This document shows, one piece after another, positions 6,585 through 7,240 of a stretch of DNA of 7,240 nucleotides. The stretch is from Gammaproteobacteria bacterium (GTDB taxonomy: Bacteria; Pseudomonadota; Gammaproteobacteria; S012-40). The stretch is taken from the NCBI GenBank assembly GCA_029857925.1, contig JAOUGF010000101.1, forward strand, positions 1-7,240, in the 5' to 3' direction. The number at the start of each line of letters is the position of its first letter. The first letter of the stretch is position 1. Both the position numbers and the translations under genes were made by a program. The notes beneath the pieces were generated by a model that was given only the letters and a program-made list of their open reading frames with translations, was not told where the DNA came from and did no database searches.

Positions 6585-7240
6585 TGTGGCAACGGGCAGT
6601 GGTGTTGGGGTGGGGCCTGTGGGCCGCCACCCTGGCGTTTGCCGCCCCGCCGCAATTTCCCGCCCTCAGTGGGCGCGTGGTCGATCAGGCGAACATTTTA
6701 CCCACGCCGGTTCAACAGCAATTAACACAACGTCTCGCACAACTCGAGCAGGCCAACGGCGCCCAAGTCGTAGTGGTAACGCTCGCCTCGTTAGAAGGTT
6801 ATGACATCGCCGATTACGGTTATCAACTCGGTCGGCAATGGGGCATAGGTGAAAAGGGCAAAAATAACGGCGCGCTTTTAATCGTCGCCCCGCAAGAACA
6901 CGCGGTGCGCATCGAGGTCGGTTACGGGCTGGAAGGCGTGCTGACCGACGCGTATACCCGCGCGATTATCGAAACCCACATAGTCCCGGCGTTTAAGCAG
7001 GGTGACTTTCCGCGCGGCATCCTCGCCGGTGTCGAGGCCTTGGTGCAGGCCGTCTCTAATCCCGAAGAATTTGCGCGTGCCCACCCAAAAGCTGCTGCCA
7101 AGGAGCAAGGCCGTGGATCGCTGTTGTTGGTGTTTTTGATCGTTGTATTCATCATTCTGCGTATTTTCAGCGGCGAATTGACCGGGCGCGGTGGCGGTGG
7201 TCGCGGGGGCTGGGGCGGTGGTTTTGGCGGCGGCGGCTGG
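6584..7240 (+). CDS. TPM-domain membrane protein (YgcG-like), 3' end cut by window
   Basis: An open frame of 219 codons that has no stop before the right edge. The ATG at 6584 shares its A with the lemA TGA stop (TGATG), and AAGGTGA (6570-6576) serves as Shine-Dalgarno. Order of parts: signal peptide (1-20, MWQRAVVLGW...LAFA with likely cleavage AFA/AP); a TPM domain (about 30-158) with the family's GRVVDQANIL (30-39), QVVVVTLASLEG (61-72), a KGKNNGALLIVAPQEHAVRIEVGYGLEGVLTDA core (91-123) and the conserved GDFPRGI; a transmembrane segment (about 179-194); and a Gly/Trp-rich tail. TPM proteins are secreted or membrane-anchored, with a periplasmic domain variously linked to phosphatase-like or photosystem-repair roles. 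Bacterial YgcG-type function is unsettled. The Gly-rich tail usually ends the protein, so little is probably missing. Coupling to lemA matches the common LemA-TPM pairing. Confidence 0.93.
   Translation, partial: MWQRAVVLGWGLWAATLAFAAPPQFPALSGRVVDQANILPTPVQQQLTQRLAQLEQANGAQVVVVTLASLEGYDIADYGYQLGRQWGIGEKGKNNGALLIVAPQEHAVRIEVGYGLEGVLTDAYTRAIIETHIVPAFKQGDFPRGILAGVEALVQAVSNPEEFARAHPKAAAKEQGRGSLLLVFLIVVFIILRIFSGELTGRGGGGRGGWGGGFGGGGW

Noticed and set aside
6586..6804. GTG-started 72-codon frame overlapping the TPM gene
   Set aside because: The frame from the ATG at 6584 encodes a signal peptide and a clear TPM domain. This one is an off-frame shadow.

Overview
The window is a densely packed, moderately GC-rich stretch of bacterial chromosome. 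Its BipA/TypA, MsrB and LemA/TPM proteins and the gene packing suggest a gammaproteobacterium. That placement is an inference from protein character, and no rRNA or other phylogenetic marker is present. I see no mobile element, CRISPR array, tRNA or rRNA gene.

Layout: (1) 26-373, plus strand: a short all-alpha MazG/RS21-C6-type nucleotide pyrophosphohydrolase. It converges on (2) 430-2256, minus strand: typA/bipA, a translational GTPase of normal length with its own intrinsic terminator (388-416) and a likely -10 box at 2332-2337. (3) 2257-2517: an intergenic stretch with a cluster of GC-rich palindromes. (4) 5181 down to 2518, minus strand: a probable four-gene operon. In order of transcription it holds a class I methyltransferase with a very acidic insert, msrB, a NodB-fold polysaccharide deacetylase homologue whose metal-binding residues are all substituted, and a small conserved-looking protein of unknown function with a Trp/Arg-rich tail. 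Gaps between these genes are 14, 66 and 7 bases. (5) 5182-5453: a divergent promoter region. (6) 5454 to the right edge, plus strand: a second operon encoding a membrane-anchored J-domain protein, a LemA-family lipoprotein and a TPM-domain (YgcG-like) membrane protein. The last gene overlaps lemA by one base and runs off the window.

Functionally the window mixes housekeeping (nucleotide-pool cleaning, ribosome-associated GTPase, methionine sulfoxide repair) with a cell-envelope module (J protein, LemA, TPM). The least explained part is the pair formed by the degenerate deacetylase homologue and the 149-residue unknown protein. They are almost certainly co-transcribed, and neither has an assignable reaction from sequence alone.
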